Assembly (NCBI GenBank): GCA_905480255.1
Contig: CAJQPR010000040.1
Coordinates: 1-55,316 of the forward strand
Direction of reading: 5' to 3'
Length of the DNA: 55,316 nt
Source of the DNA: an uncultured Woeseiaceae bacterium
Lineage (GTDB): Bacteria > Pseudomonadota > Gammaproteobacteria > Steroidobacterales > Woeseiaceae
The notes beneath the pieces are model-generated. The model had not been told where the DNA came from, searched no databases, and saw nothing but the letters and a program-made list of their open reading frames with translations. Within the stretch, counting starts at the first letter, position 1, and each line of letters begins with the position of its first letter. A program made the position numbers and the translations under genes. Shown in pieces: positions 45,049 through 54,087 of this stretch.

Positions 45049-46362
45049 ATGCCTGTCAAATTCTCAAAATGGGCTGAATTATCAGCAGCCGATCGTGAAG
45101 CCGCAATGCTGCGCCCGGGACAGCAGGTCAACGATGGTGTTGCTGAAACTGTCAGACACATCATTTCAAGTGTCCGCGAGAGCGGCGATAACGCGCTAGT
45201 GGAGCTAAGCAGACAGCTGGACAGCGCGGACCTTGACTCACTGAAGGTTAGCGCGGAGGAGCTGGCAGCGGCTGATTCCTACCTGAACACCGATCAAATC
45301 GCGGCGATTGATCTGGCGATAAGCAACGTACGAAAGTTCCATGAAGCGCAACTGCCGCGTGCGATTTCTGTTGAGACAATGCCCGGCGTCCTTTGCGAAC
45401 GGTTAAGCCATCCTCTCGATGCTGTCGGCCTGTATGTGCCCGCGGGAACCGCCCCGCTGCCCTCTGCAGCGATCATGCTGGCTGTACCAGCCGCAATCGC
45501 TAACTGCCCCTCCAAAATCCTGTGCACACCACCGAGACCTGATGGGACAGCTGATCCATCAGTACTGATCGCAGCACAGCGTGCAGGAGTTAGTGACATT
45601 TTCAAGGTAGGCGGTGCCCAGGCAATTGCGGCAATGGCTTTTGGTACGGAGTCAATCCCGCGGGTCAACAAGATTTTCGGGCCTGGAAATGCGTGGGTCA
45701 CCGAAGCGAAATCACAAGTTGCGGCCGACCCCCTCGGCGCTGCCATCGACATGCCGGCCGGTCCGTCTGAAGTTCTGGTCATTGCTGATAAGAACGCAAA
45801 TCCGGAATTTGTTGCTGCCGACCTTCTCTCTCAAGCAGAACATGGGCCCGACTCACAAGTGTTATTGCTGACTCCCAGTTTGGATTTAGCCGAGCACGTA
45901 TCTGCAGAACTGGATGTGCAAATTGCATTGCTCGAGCGACAGGACATTGCAGAGCAATCGATCTCTTGCAGCACCATTCTTCTGACCGACAGCATTTCCG
46001 ATGCGGTGGAAATCAGCAACAGATACGCGCCGGAGCACCTGATATTGCACATCGATAAACCGCGGGAAGCCCTTCCGGCAATTCGGAATGCCGGCTCAGT
46101 ATTCATCGGCGAGTGGTCGCCTGAATCGGTTGGAGACTATTGCAGCGGAACGAATCACGTCCTGCCAACCTACGGCTACGCAAGGAGCTACAGCGGACTC
46201 TCTGTAGACCAATTCATGCGCCAGATGACAATCCAGGAACTCACTCGCGATGGCCTGAAATCGCTCGGTAACGCCGTCATTCTTCTGGCTGAGCTGGAAG
46301 GTCTCGATGCCCATGCCAGCGCAGTCCAGCGGCGCCTGGACTTTATGGAGAACTCAAAATGA
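45049..46362 (+). CDS. hisD: Histidinol dehydrogenase
   Basis: A 437-residue zinc and NAD enzyme that oxidises histidinol twice to histidine. Conserved blocks include PLGLYVPAGTAPLPS-like VGLYVPAGTAPLPS, KVGGAQAIAAMAFGTESIP, KIFGPGNAWVTEAK and the zinc-site DMPAGPSEVLVIAD, with the HVLPTYGYARSYSGLSVDQF region at the end. It starts 2 nt after hisG and its stop overlaps hisC (ATGA). Confidence 0.96.
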   Translation: MPVKFSKWAELSAADREAAMLRPGQQVNDGVAETVRHIISSVRESGDNALVELSRQLDSADLDSLKVSAEELAAADSYLNTDQIAAIDLAISNVRKFHEAQLPRAISVETMPGVLCERLSHPLDAVGLYVPAGTAPLPSAAIMLAVPAAIANCPSKILCTPPRPDGTADPSVLIAAQRAGVSDIFKVGGAQAIAAMAFGTESIPRVNKIFGPGNAWVTEAKSQVAADPLGAAIDMPAGPSEVLVIADKNANPEFVAADLLSQAEHGPDSQVLLLTPSLDLAEHVSAELDVQIALLERQDIAEQSISCSTILLTDSISDAVEISNRYAPEHLILHIDKPREALPAIRNAGSVFIGEWSPESVGDYCSGTNHVLPTYGYARSYSGLSVDQFMRQMTIQELTRDGLKSLGNAVILLAELEGLDAHASAVQRRLDFMENSK

Positions 46363-47435
46363 CCAGCGTGCCGACTGCCCGCGAAGACATTCTTGCTCTG
46401 CGAAGCTACGTCGCTGGTGAACAGATCGAAGACACGATAAGACTCAATGCCAATGAAGCGCCGCAATCTCACTGGATCGATAGCGGTCAGGCGGCTCTGA
46501 ATCGTTACCCGGAAGTTCATCCAAAAACACTGCGCGATCGCATGGCTTCGCTTTTCGATATGCCCGCAGCAAACATCCTGGTCACCCGCGGCAGCAGCGA
46601 AGCGATTGACGTTCTAATTCGGGCATGGTGCCGAGCGTATGCCGATAGCATCATCACTACACCGCCAACTTTTGACATGTATCGCGTCTATGCGGATATC
46701 CAGGGCGTGGAAATGATAGAAGTGCCTATCAGGGCAGACAACGATTTCAAGCTCGACACGGATGGAGTCCTCGACTGCTGCACGTCATCAACCAAACTAA
46801 TATTCATTTGCTCGCCAAATAATCCGACCGGAACGCTGGTCCCTGAAGAAGACATTCTTAAAATTGTCCGCGGCCGGAGAAACAAATCCGTGGTCGTTGT
46901 CGACGAAGCCTACATCGAGTTCTCCGACCGGAACTCGATGGCAAGGAAGGTCCTCGATTACAACAACCTGGTCATCCTGCGAACACTCTCCAAAGCGCAT
47001 GCTCTTGCGGGCGCACGCTGTGGCGCCGCCATTGCCTGCGAAGAGATTGTTGATGTGATGAGCAAAGTGTTACCGCCCTACTCGTTTCCGACGCCGGTCA
47101 TTGATGCCGTAATGTCGGCCCTGTCGGGTGACGGCATTAACCAGTCGACGGAAGCTGTCGCTGGAATTGTTACAGAACGGGATCGTATGTTCGAGGCCCT
47201 CAAGTCAGTCAATTGCGTGGCGGAGGCCTGGCCGAGCCAGTCAAATTTTATCCTGGTTCGCTTTCATGACCTGATTTCGGCACAAGCTCAATTGCTCAAT
47301 GACGGCATTCTTATCCGAAATTTTAACAACGTGCCCGAACTGGAAGACTGCGCCCGAATCACTATTGGCACGTCTGCTGAGAATGACGCATTACTTAAGT
47401 CCCTTACGAATTCCGGGAAACAATCCGATGGCTGA
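46359..47435 (+). CDS. hisC: Histidinol-phosphate aminotransferase
   Basis: A 358-residue fold-type I PLP enzyme. The N-terminal RLNANEAPQSHW, the VTRGSSEAIDVLIRAWC helix, CSPNNPTGTLVP, VVDEAYIEFSD, and the PLP Lys in LRTLSKAHALAGARCG are present. It converts imidazole-acetol phosphate to histidinol phosphate. It overlaps hisD by 4 nt and hisB by 8 nt. Confidence 0.95.
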   Translation: MTSVPTAREDILALRSYVAGEQIEDTIRLNANEAPQSHWIDSGQAALNRYPEVHPKTLRDRMASLFDMPAANILVTRGSSEAIDVLIRAWCRAYADSIITTPPTFDMYRVYADIQGVEMIEVPIRADNDFKLDTDGVLDCCTSSTKLIFICSPNNPTGTLVPEEDILKIVRGRRNKSVVVVDEAYIEFSDRNSMARKVLDYNNLVILRTLSKAHALAGARCGAAIACEEIVDVMSKVLPPYSFPTPVIDAVMSALSGDGINQSTEAVAGIVTERDRMFEALKSVNCVAEAWPSQSNFILVRFHDLISAQAQLLNDGILIRNFNNVPELEDCARITIGTSAENDALLKSLTNSGKQSDG

Positions 47436-48504
47436 AAAAATCCTGTTTATTGACCGTGACGGCACGCTCAACGTCGAACCTGCAGATCACCAGGTGGATT
47501 CTCTTGAGAAAGTGATGCTGGTTCCCGGCGTTGTACCCGCACTACTGGAATTGAAAAAGGCCGGGTTTCGCTTCGTCATGGTGTCAAACCAGGATGGGCT
47601 CGGAACGGCGTCTTTCCCCGAGGCAGAATTCAGGGTATGTCACGACCACATCGTTTCATTGCTTGCATCTCAGGGCATTGAGTTTGACGAAACATTCGTA
47701 TGCCCTCATTTTGATGCCGATGGTTGTAATTGCCGGAAACCCAAGACCGGATTGCTCACACAGTTTCTGGCCCGGACCTCGCTGGACCTTGATGCCTCCG
47801 CTGTGATCGGCGACCGGGATACGGACCTCAGCCTGGCCGATAACATAGGCATCAGAGGCTTTCTGCTTGACCCTGACGGCGGTTTCGACAAGAGCTGGGA
47901 CGGCATTCGCTCCAGGCTGATCTCTCGTGAGAGGGCCGCTGAGGTCAAACGCGAGACAAAGGAAACGGCAATAGCCTTGTCCGTCAATCTTGACGAAACC
48001 CGCCCTGTCCAAATCAATACCGGAATCGGCTTCTACGATCACATGCTGGAGCAGATCGCGAAACATGGCGGCTTTTCACTCGTTCTCAATTGCGATGGCG
48101 ACCTCGACGTGGGCAAGCATCACACCGTCGAAGACACCGCGATCTGCCTTGGACAGGCCCTGCGTGAGGCGCTCGGCGACAAACGCGGCATAACGCGCTA
48201 TGGATTCCTGCTGCCGATGGATGAGAGCGAAGCACGCGTCGCTCTGGATTTGTCCGGCCGGGCCGCGTTCAGATTCAAAGGTAAATTTGACCGGGATCAG
48301 GTCGGTGAATTGCCCACCGAACTCGTTGAGCACTTCTTCCGCTCACTGGCCGAGTCACTCGGTGCCGCACTGCATATCAAGGTAAAGGGAAAGAATAACC
48401 ATCACATGATCGAAGCCTGTTTCAAATCTGTGGGTCGAACGCTGCGGCAGGCAATGCAAATTGAAAGCGACGATCTGCCATCGACCAAAGGTGTCCTGAA
48501 CTGA
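47428..48504 (+). CDS. hisB: Bifunctional histidinol-phosphatase/imidazoleglycerol-phosphate dehydratase
   Basis: A 358-residue fusion like that of E. coli. The N-terminal HAD phosphatase has FIDRDGTLN at residues 7-15 and a Cys/His zinc loop CPHFDADGCNCRKPKTG. The C-terminal dehydratase (from about residue 168) has GIGFYDHMLEQIAKHGG, GKHHTVEDTAICLGQAL and KGKNNHHMIEACFK with the paired Mn-binding histidines. The start is the ATG at 47428; the frame from 47299 re-reads hisC. Confidence 0.96.
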   Translation: MAEKILFIDRDGTLNVEPADHQVDSLEKVMLVPGVVPALLELKKAGFRFVMVSNQDGLGTASFPEAEFRVCHDHIVSLLASQGIEFDETFVCPHFDADGCNCRKPKTGLLTQFLARTSLDLDASAVIGDRDTDLSLADNIGIRGFLLDPDGGFDKSWDGIRSRLISRERAAEVKRETKETAIALSVNLDETRPVQINTGIGFYDHMLEQIAKHGGFSLVLNCDGDLDVGKHHTVEDTAICLGQALREALGDKRGITRYGFLLPMDESEARVALDLSGRAAFRFKGKFDRDQVGELPTELVEHFFRSLAESLGAALHIKVKGKNNHHMIEACFKSVGRTLRQAMQIESDDLPSTKGVLN

Positions 48505-48505
48505 C

Positions 48506-49111
48506 ATGAGCGTCGCGAATGTAGCCATCATCGATGGCGGCGGCGCAAATATTGCGTCACTCCAATACGCGCTCGAACGACTGGGCGCTGAGAGCTCGCT
48601 GACTTCCGATACAAGTATGATCGCCGCCGCAAGTCACGTAATCCTTCCCGGCGTCGGCGCAGCCGCTGCGGCAATGAACAAACTACGAGAGAGCGGTCTT
48701 GATGCGTTCATCCCAACGCTCGAACAACCGGTGCTCGGAATATGTCTCGGGATGCAGTTGCTCTGCAACGGGTCTGATGAAGACAATGTTGACTGTATTG
48801 GCGTTTTTCCGGGCCGGGCCGAAAAACTTGATTCCAGCCCGGAGACTCCGGTTCCCAATATGGGCTGGTGCCGCGTGAAACGGCGCAATGATATCCCCCT
48901 ATTGGCCGGTATCGAAGATGGAAGCTGGTTTTATTTCGTGCACAGCTATGCACTGCCAATCAATGAATTCACAATGGCATCCGCGTCACATACCGAAGCG
49001 TTTTCGGCAGTAGTCGCCAAAGACAACTTTTTCGCAGCCCAGTTTCACCCCGAGAGATCTTCCACGGCGGGAGCTCAGCTTCTGCGAAATTTCCTGACGA
49101 TGACAGCATGA
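48506..49111 (+). CDS. hisH: Imidazole glycerol phosphate synthase glutaminase subunit
   Basis: A 201-residue class I glutamine amidotransferase. The nucleophile Cys is in VLGICLGMQLLC at about residue 78, and the His-Glu pair is in AAQFHPERSS at about 177-186. HVILPGVGAA and FYFVHSYALP also fit. It passes ammonia to HisF. It starts 1 nt after hisB and shares ATGA with hisA. Confidence 0.95.
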   Translation: MSVANVAIIDGGGANIASLQYALERLGAESSLTSDTSMIAAASHVILPGVGAAAAAMNKLRESGLDAFIPTLEQPVLGICLGMQLLCNGSDEDNVDCIGVFPGRAEKLDSSPETPVPNMGWCRVKRRNDIPLLAGIEDGSWFYFVHSYALPINEFTMASASHTEAFSAVVAKDNFFAAQFHPERSSTAGAQLLRNFLTMTA

Positions 49112-49848
49112 TTATCATTCCGGCTATTGACATGAAAGACGGACGTTGTGTCCGCTTGTATCAGGGTGAGTTTGACCAGCAGACTGAATACAGTAAGGAC
49201 CCTGTTGCTGTGGCTCACAATTTCGAACGCCTTGGGTTCTCGCACTTGCACATGGTCGACCTGGATGGCGCTCAGTCCGGCAATCAGGAAAACCAGGACA
49301 TTGTCCGGCGCATCGCAAATACCACAGACTTTTCAATTCAGTTAGGCGGAGGCATTCGCGATCAAACCAGCGCCGAGCTCTGGCTGAAATCCGGTGTCGA
49401 TCGCTGCGTTGTCGGCAGCCTTGCCGTCACGCAGGCCGAATCGGTAAAGAAGTGGTTGGAGAAAGTCGGCGGCGACAGGATTGTCCTTGCTCTTGACGTG
49501 CGAATAAACGAGAGCGGGACCCCCCTGCTTTCGACTCATGGATGGACCAGGGAGTCGGAAACCTCGCTCTGGCAGTGCGTCGACGATTATCTGGCGTCGG
49601 GCCTCAGACACGTTTTGTGCACTGACATCAGTCGTGACGGCGCGATGTCGGGGCCAAACGTCGAACTTTACCGGGAGTTCATTCAGCGATACCCGGACAT
49701 ATCGTTACAGGCGTCTGGCGGGGTAAGACATATCGGTGACCTGGAGGCGCTTCGTGATGCCGGCGCGGCGGCGGCGATTACTGGCCGGGCGCTGCTGGAT
49801 GGCCGTATTTCCAAACAGGAGATTTCGTCATTTCAGCACGCCGAATAA
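49108..49848 (+). CDS. hisA: ProFAR isomerase
   Basis: A 246-residue TIM barrel that isomerises 5'-ProFAR to [24 protein letters not shown] opens the protein with the catalytic Asp8. The second half holds [39 protein letters not shown] with the second Asp, and [14 protein letters not shown]. Its last 19 nt overlap hisF, and its 3' end carries the AGGAG that serves hisF. Confidence 0.95.
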   Translation: MIIIPAIDMKDGRCVRLYQGEFDQQTEYSKDPVAVAHNFERLGFSHLHMVDLDGAQSGNQENQDIVRRIANTTDFSIQLGGGIRDQTSAELWLKSGVDRCVVGSLAVTQAESVKKWLEKVGGDRIVLALDVRINESGTPLLSTHGWTRESETSLWQCVDDYLASGLRHVLCTDISRDGAMSGPNVELYREFIQRYPDISLQASGGVRHIGDLEALRDAGAAAAITGRALLDGRISKQEISSFQHAE

Positions 49849-50597
49849 TTCCCTGCCTCGACGTTCGCAATGGCGAAGTCGTCAAAGGTGTTCAGTTTCG
49901 CAATCACCGTGTCGTTGGCGGCATACTCGAACTGGCCGAGCGATATTGCAAAGAAGGTGCTGATGAGCTGGTCTTCTATGACATTACAGCCAGCCCGGAT
50001 GGCAGAAGCGTTGACCGAAGCTGGGTTAACAGCGTGGCAGGTTTGCTCGATATCCCGTTTTGTGTTGCCGGCGGCATTCGCAGCATCGCCGACGCGGAGG
50101 ACGTCCTGAACAAGGGCGCTGACAAAATATCAATCAACTCGCCCGCCCTGGCAAATCCGGACCTCATAAACGAACTATCCGCCAGGTTCGGTTCACAATG
50201 TATCGTCCTCGGCGTAGATAGTCGCGAGGAACATGGCGAATACAACGTGTATCAAAATACCGGCGATCCGGATAAAACGTCAGCGGCGCGCAAAGACACG
50301 GTCTCGTGGATTCTGGAAGCACAGGACCGTGGTGTTGGAGAAATCGTCCTCAACTGCATGAATCAGGACGGTGTCCGGCAAGGATACGACACGGAGCAGC
50401 TTTCTATCGTGCGAAAGAACTGTTCCGTGCCCCTGATTGCTTCGGGCGGTGCAGGTTCCGCCGCACATTTTCTTGATGTTTTTTCTGCGGCGAACGTAGA
50501 TGGTGCACTGGCAGCAAGCGTGTTTCACAGTGGCGAGTTGAACATTACGAACCTAAAACAATTCCTGACGGACAACCACGTTGAAATCCGTCTCTGA
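49830..50597 (+). CDS. hisF: Imidazole glycerol phosphate synthase cyclase subunit, ATT start
   Basis: A 255-residue TIM barrel that forms IGP and AICAR from PRFAR and HisH ammonia. [20 protein letters not shown] opens the protein, [17 protein letters not shown] follows, and the second catalytic Asp is in LGVDSREE or, by E. coli alignment, the [11 protein letters not shown] region. The frame is open from 49758 and has no ATG, GTG or TTG before residue 69 (GTG at 50034). An ATT at 49830 lies 8 nt after AGGAG (49817-49821). It makes the catalytic Asp residue 11, as in known HisF, and gives the usual hisA overlap. A start at 50034 would remove the first two barrel strands and that Asp. The gene call is firm; the ATT initiator is inferred. 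Confidence 0.88.
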   Translation: MSARRIIPCLDVRNGEVVKGVQFRNHRVVGGILELAERYCKEGADELVFYDITASPDGRSVDRSWVNSVAGLLDIPFCVAGGIRSIADAEDVLNKGADKISINSPALANPDLINELSARFGSQCIVLGVDSREEHGEYNVYQNTGDPDKTSAARKDTVSWILEAQDRGVGEIVLNCMNQDGVRQGYDTEQLSIVRKNCSVPLIASGGAGSAAHFLDVFSAANVDGALAASVFHSGELNITNLKQFLTDNHVEIRL

Positions 50598-50610
50598 TAC
50601 AGGCCATTCG

Positions 50611-50910
50611 ATGACAAATTCCGATATCAGCTTCCTGACTGAACTCGAAACCATAATTCAGCAGAGACTTAACGAAGGCGCTGAAGAGAGTTATACCGCC
50701 CGACTCGTCGCGTCGGGAGATAAGCGCGTCGCCCAGAAAGTCGGCGAAGAGGCAGTTGAGCTCGCCCTGGCAGCAATCTCAGGCGACAGACAGGAACAGC
50801 TTGATGAAGCAGCTGACCTCGTCTTTCATTTGCTGGTCTTGCTGAATTCCAAAGGGCTTTCTCTGACAGACGTCTCGGCAGTGCTAAAGCAACGACACAC
50901 CACCAGCTGA
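50611..50910 (+). CDS. hisE: Phosphoribosyl-ATP pyrophosphatase
   Basis: A 99-residue all-helical enzyme that splits phosphoribosyl-ATP to PR-AMP. SYTARLVASGDKRVAQKVGEEAVELALAA carries the metal-binding Glu cluster, and LDEAADLVFHLLVLL the second. Its length is that of a stand-alone HisE; the PRA-CH (HisI) half present in E. coli HisIE is missing. The start is the ATG at 50611, 13 nt after hisF. It is the last his gene, ending 8 nt before a convergent gene. Confidence 0.93.
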   Translation: MTNSDISFLTELETIIQQRLNEGAEESYTARLVASGDKRVAQKVGEEAVELALAAISGDRQEQLDEAADLVFHLLVLLNSKGLSLTDVSAVLKQRHTTS

Positions 50911-50918
50911 CCTGGAAC

Positions 50919-51266
50919 TTACTGCTCAGCGCGACTTGCGCATGCAATGCATAGTCGTGCGGCGGGATCGAACTCGAGTCTCTTCTCAGCAATAGGCTCT
51001 TCACAGCTCTCGCATAGCCCGTAGTCACCACTATCGATTCTTGCCAGCGCGGCAGTTATGTCGCGCAACGCTTGATCCCGACGTCGCCCCGATTCCTGGG
51101 CCATGGCCTGAGCCTGCATCGCATCCATCCGTGAGAGACGGCCGACCCTGGACTGGTCCAGTTCGACGGTCTCTGCCGATCTGTCGCCCGTTTCGGCCAC
51201 CGACTCCAGTTCGCCGCGAAGCTGCAGGAGGCGGACACGCCGTTCTTCCTCGTTCGAAGCTCCCAT
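50919..51266 (-). CDS. DksA/TraR-family C4 zinc-finger protein
   Basis: A 115-residue protein with an N-terminal helical hairpin (ELDQSRVGRLSRMDAMQAQAM) and a C-terminal zinc finger with the four cysteines in CESCEEPIAEKRLEF and LCIACA. DksA relatives enter the RNA polymerase secondary channel. This shorter form lacks the long coiled coil of E. coli DksA and could act in stress or ribosome-related control; the target is unknown. Its promoter side carries a decayed gene. Confidence 0.86.
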   Translation of the reverse strand: MGASNEEERRVRLLQLRGELESVAETGDRSAETVELDQSRVGRLSRMDAMQAQAMAQESGRRRDQALRDITAALARIDSGDYGLCESCEEPIAEKRLEFDPAARLCIACASRAEQ

Positions 51267-51269
51267 GAA

Positions 51270-51478
51270 TCAGGCAGCCGCCTCTGCGAGTATCTCAAAA
51301 AACAGGTCGAAATCTGAATGGTGTGTGTAGACGCCTGTCGAAACGCGCAACTGTGGACTTCCCGGGGTCCAGATTCGGCGTTCACTACAAAACTGCCAAA
51401 GCCGGTAGGGCTTTTTGCCGGACAGAATCATGCGGATCGTAACCAGTGAGCCATACACGATAGTTTCAGCCGGCTAAG
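51270..51478 (-). pseudogene. C-terminal remnant of a class V aminotransferase
   Basis: The minus-strand frame opens after a TAG and reads PAETIVYGSLVTIRM through RRIWTPGSPQLRVSTGVYT to HSDFDLFFEILAE. This is the last ~65 residues of the small domain of class V PLP aminotransferases (isopenicillin N epimerase/cysteine desulfurase-like). The large domain with the PLP lysine is absent, and the upstream 70 bp show nothing coding. It ends 3 nt before the DksA-like gene. A small independent gene starting at the GTG at 51458 is less likely. Confidence 0.6.
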
Positions 51479-51550
51479 GTTTCTTGTCTCCATAATCCTA
51501 TCCTAATACACTTAAATCAGTGCCTTACTGCTACTTCTTAATGTTAAACA

Positions 51551-52483
51551 TCAAGTATAATTCGCCCGACTTTCGAGCTCCCGCGACAATAAATTCTCAT
51601 AGATGAAGGCGTGAACCGGCACGTCCACGGCTGCTTCCCGGGCCAGGCGAACAACCGCTCCGTTCCAGGCCTCGAGCTCAGACGGCCTGCCTTCCTCCAG
51701 ATCCCGCTGCAGCGATGTCGTCCCTTCGGGAGGCAATGACTCGACAAATCTCAGCGTCCGTTCAATCACCGATTCCTCAAGCGGAACGTTTCTCGCCCTC
51801 GCCAGGTTGTAAATCTCGCGCATGCACAGCTCCAGCATCCTTCGTGATTCCTTTTCCGCCCGGATGACGCCGATTGGCTGCCTTTTCGTGGCCGCAACCC
51901 CTCCCACCGACACCACGAACAGGAACTTCTCCCAAACGGCTTTGTGAATGTTTGGAGGAATCTCAGCGCGAACGCCCGCTCGATCAAATGTGTCGACCAG
52001 CTTCTGGGTCCGGACACTGCGACGATTATCCAGCTCACCAAATCGAATGAAGTTCGTATCTCCAAGGCTTTGAATATGGCCTGGTGCGGTTACCCAGCTG
52101 ACAGTCCCGCACAAGCCGGATACAACATTTGCTTCGCCCAGAATGCTGCTGAGCTGCGCACTTGCCTCAATACCGTTTTGTAATGGAACAACGAATGAAT
52201 CGCCCCCCATCATCGGAGCGATCGCTTTCGCGGCATCAGTCACCTGGTTTGCTTTGACTCCCAGAATGACTACGTCAACAATCCCCGCCTCGGCCGGATC
52301 GTCGGTGGCAAAATGTGGCTGCACCAACATTTCCCCAAGTGCTGTTGTCAGGCAAAGACCGTTTTCACGAATGGCGTCAAGGTGCGGACCTCGGGCAATA
52401 AATATGACTTCCTCGCCGGCTCGGGCCAGCTGGGCGCCAAAGTAGCCACCCGCGCCGCCGACACCGTAAATCGCAATCCGCAT
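51551..52483 (-). CDS. panE: Ketopantoate reductase family protein
   Basis: A 310-residue PanE/ApbA-type NADPH reductase. The Rossmann motif GVGGAGGYFGAQLA is at residues 7-20, then VILGVKANQV. The catalytic Lys is in IHKAVWEKFLFVV at about residue 180, and the substrate Glu/Asn are in SELEAWNGAVVRLA. The classical reaction is 2-dehydropantoate to pantoate, but many paralogues use other substrates and no pan gene is nearby. It follows the Tat-exported epimerase by 10 nt, so it may belong to that pathway. Confidence 0.8.
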   Translation of the reverse strand: MRIAIYGVGGAGGYFGAQLARAGEEVIFIARGPHLDAIRENGLCLTTALGEMLVQPHFATDDPAEAGIVDVVILGVKANQVTDAAKAIAPMMGGDSFVVPLQNGIEASAQLSSILGEANVVSGLCGTVSWVTAPGHIQSLGDTNFIRFGELDNRRSVRTQKLVDTFDRAGVRAEIPPNIHKAVWEKFLFVVSVGGVAATKRQPIGVIRAEKESRRMLELCMREIYNLARARNVPLEESVIERTLRFVESLPPEGTTSLQRDLEEGRPSELEAWNGAVVRLAREAAVDVPVHAFIYENLLSRELESRANYT

Positions 52484-52493
52484 CAGCTTTGCT

Positions 52494-53570
52494 TCAGGCG
52501 TCCTGCCACTTCCAGAGCAGTTCGGCCTCCCGATCCCTCGTCATGCCGACTCTCAACTTGTCCTGTTCGTCAGAAGTGCGTGCCCTGTGCCAGTCCAGCG
52601 TGTCTTTCGCTATTTCCGCAAGAGGCCGAAACGTCATACCGTTTTCAATGGCCCGCGTATTGACCATCCGCCCGTAGTTCAAATACCTGCCACGTGGTGG
52701 CTGCCAGAATGGCAGGCTGTCCTGTGGTGTTTCTCCCTCTTTTATAAGGAAGTCCCAGTCAACCCAGGTGAAAGCTGACGGCGTGGACGTGACTGCCTTG
52801 ATGCCATGGACCAGTCCCGCGGTGCTTAGTGCCGACCCCGGACCTTCAGTGTTGAAAATACCGGTGATCGAATTTTCAATGAGCCGCACATAGAATTCAG
52901 ATAAGTCTCTGACGTCGACAAACTGAATGGGATCAGTCGGATCTCCCTGGACAAGAATGTTTCCACCGTCGTCGATGCGATCAACCCAGTAGGTAAATCG
53001 ATCGGAACGATCGCCAGGACCCACAATTACGGGTGGACGCGTGATCAGCGTTTTCGCACCGAATCCGTCCTGAACAATACGTTCAGCCAAAACCTTATTG
53101 GGCCCGTAACCATCCCACTCCGCTTCCGGAATATTCTTCGGTCCAATCGGTGCATCCTCATCCATCACCGCCTGGGTATAATCGGTATAAACCGCACGGG
53201 TTGATGTAAACAAATACTGGTCCGTCGTGTTTTTCAGCAGGTCCACGCTCAAACGCACCTGTTGTGGCGTGTACCCGGAATTGTCGATTACCGCGTCCCA
53301 CTGTCGACCCTTCAGTGCTGACAGATCGTCGTTCCTGTCCCCAACCAGCTTTTCGGCGTCAGGAAACAGGTGGGTATTGGTTCGGCCCCGGTTGAACAAC
53401 GTAATGCGGTGCCCACGGTCCATTGCATACTGCACAAGATGTGGACCAATGAACCCGGTACCACCAAGGATCAGAATATTCATGCCGCCTTGCGCGAACG
53501 CGTATTGGCCCGCAATAGACACCGCGCCGGCGCCGGCCAGCGACCCGAGGAACTCTCTTCTGGTTGTCAT
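52494..53570 (-). CDS. Tat-exported NAD-dependent epimerase/dehydratase
   Basis: A 358-residue extended-SDR protein carrying a twin-arginine signal: TTRREFLGSLAGAG at residues 2-15 and a hydrophobic stretch to YAFAQG, with cleavage expected after AFAQ. The mature part begins with the Rossmann motif ILILGGTGFIGPHLVQ and has a DVRDLSEFYVRLIEN region; the usual YxxxK is replaced by a YGPNKVLAE block at about residue 155. Tat export implies folding with cofactor in the cytoplasm and work in the periplasm. Substrate unknown. The gene lies 9 nt after the SnoaL-like gene. Confidence 0.82.
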   Translation of the reverse strand: MTTRREFLGSLAGAGAVSIAGQYAFAQGGMNILILGGTGFIGPHLVQYAMDRGHRITLFNRGRTNTHLFPDAEKLVGDRNDDLSALKGRQWDAVIDNSGYTPQQVRLSVDLLKNTTDQYLFTSTRAVYTDYTQAVMDEDAPIGPKNIPEAEWDGYGPNKVLAERIVQDGFGAKTLITRPPVIVGPGDRSDRFTYWVDRIDDGGNILVQGDPTDPIQFVDVRDLSEFYVRLIENSITGIFNTEGPGSALSTAGLVHGIKAVTSTPSAFTWVDWDFLIKEGETPQDSLPFWQPPRGRYLNYGRMVNTRAIENGMTFRPLAEIAKDTLDWHRARTSDEQDKLRVGMTRDREAELLWKWQDA

Positions 53571-53579
53571 ATTGATTTC

Positions 53580-54047
53580 CTAGTTGCAGGAAGGACGCTT
53601 GTCCGCGTCATGGCTGTAGAACGCGACGATCCGCCAGGCGCCGTCAATGACTTGCACGACATACAGCGTCGTCCTTAGTGCCGGTGGTATCGGTTCGCCA
53701 TCCCCGGTGACTCGCGAGAACCGGGTATCAACCAGTGCCAGCGTGTCGGACAATTGACAAATCTCCAGGTGATCGATGACCGACGCCTTCCAGCCCTGTT
53801 CGTCGAGCTGCCCGTAGAAGCTGTTCAGGCTCTCGATTGCGGCCGACGGGTCCGCGTACACGCTGTGACCCGTGCCACCACCAATGTGCACCGGAGATGA
53901 ATAGATTTCGTGGGCAATCGTCTGGACATCTCTTGCATTGAACAGCTCAAAATATTCGTGAACCTTTGCGCCCGCAGGATCGTTTTCACTGGCGAGGGCA
54001 CCTGTCGAAAATACGAGAACGAGTAAGGCATAAGTCGTCTTGATCAT
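53580..54047 (-). CDS. Exported SnoaL/DUF4440-like protein
   Basis: A 155-residue protein with a signal peptide (KTTYALLVLVFSTGALA) and an NTF2-like fold: KVHEYFELFNARDVQTIAHEIY helix, ALVDTRFSRVTGDGEPIPPA strand and VVQVIDGAWRIVAFYSHD final strand. The start is the ATG at 54045-54047 with GGAGG nine nt before it; the longer frame to 54098 adds no signal sequence. Such folds act as small-molecule isomerases, cyclases or binding proteins; the ligand is unknown. Confidence 0.75.
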   Translation of the reverse strand: MIKTTYALLVLVFSTGALASENDPAGAKVHEYFELFNARDVQTIAHEIYSSPVHIGGGTGHSVYADPSAAIESLNSFYGQLDEQGWKASVIDHLEICQLSDTLALVDTRFSRVTGDGEPIPPALRTTLYVVQVIDGAWRIVAFYSHDADKRPSCN

Positions 54048-54087
54048 TTCATCAAACCTCCATCTGTGGCTACCCGGACTTGACCCC

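Noticed and set aside
50034-50597. hisF starting at the GTG at 50034
   Set aside because: This would drop the first two barrel strands and catalytic Asp11, although the upstream frame encodes them perfectly.
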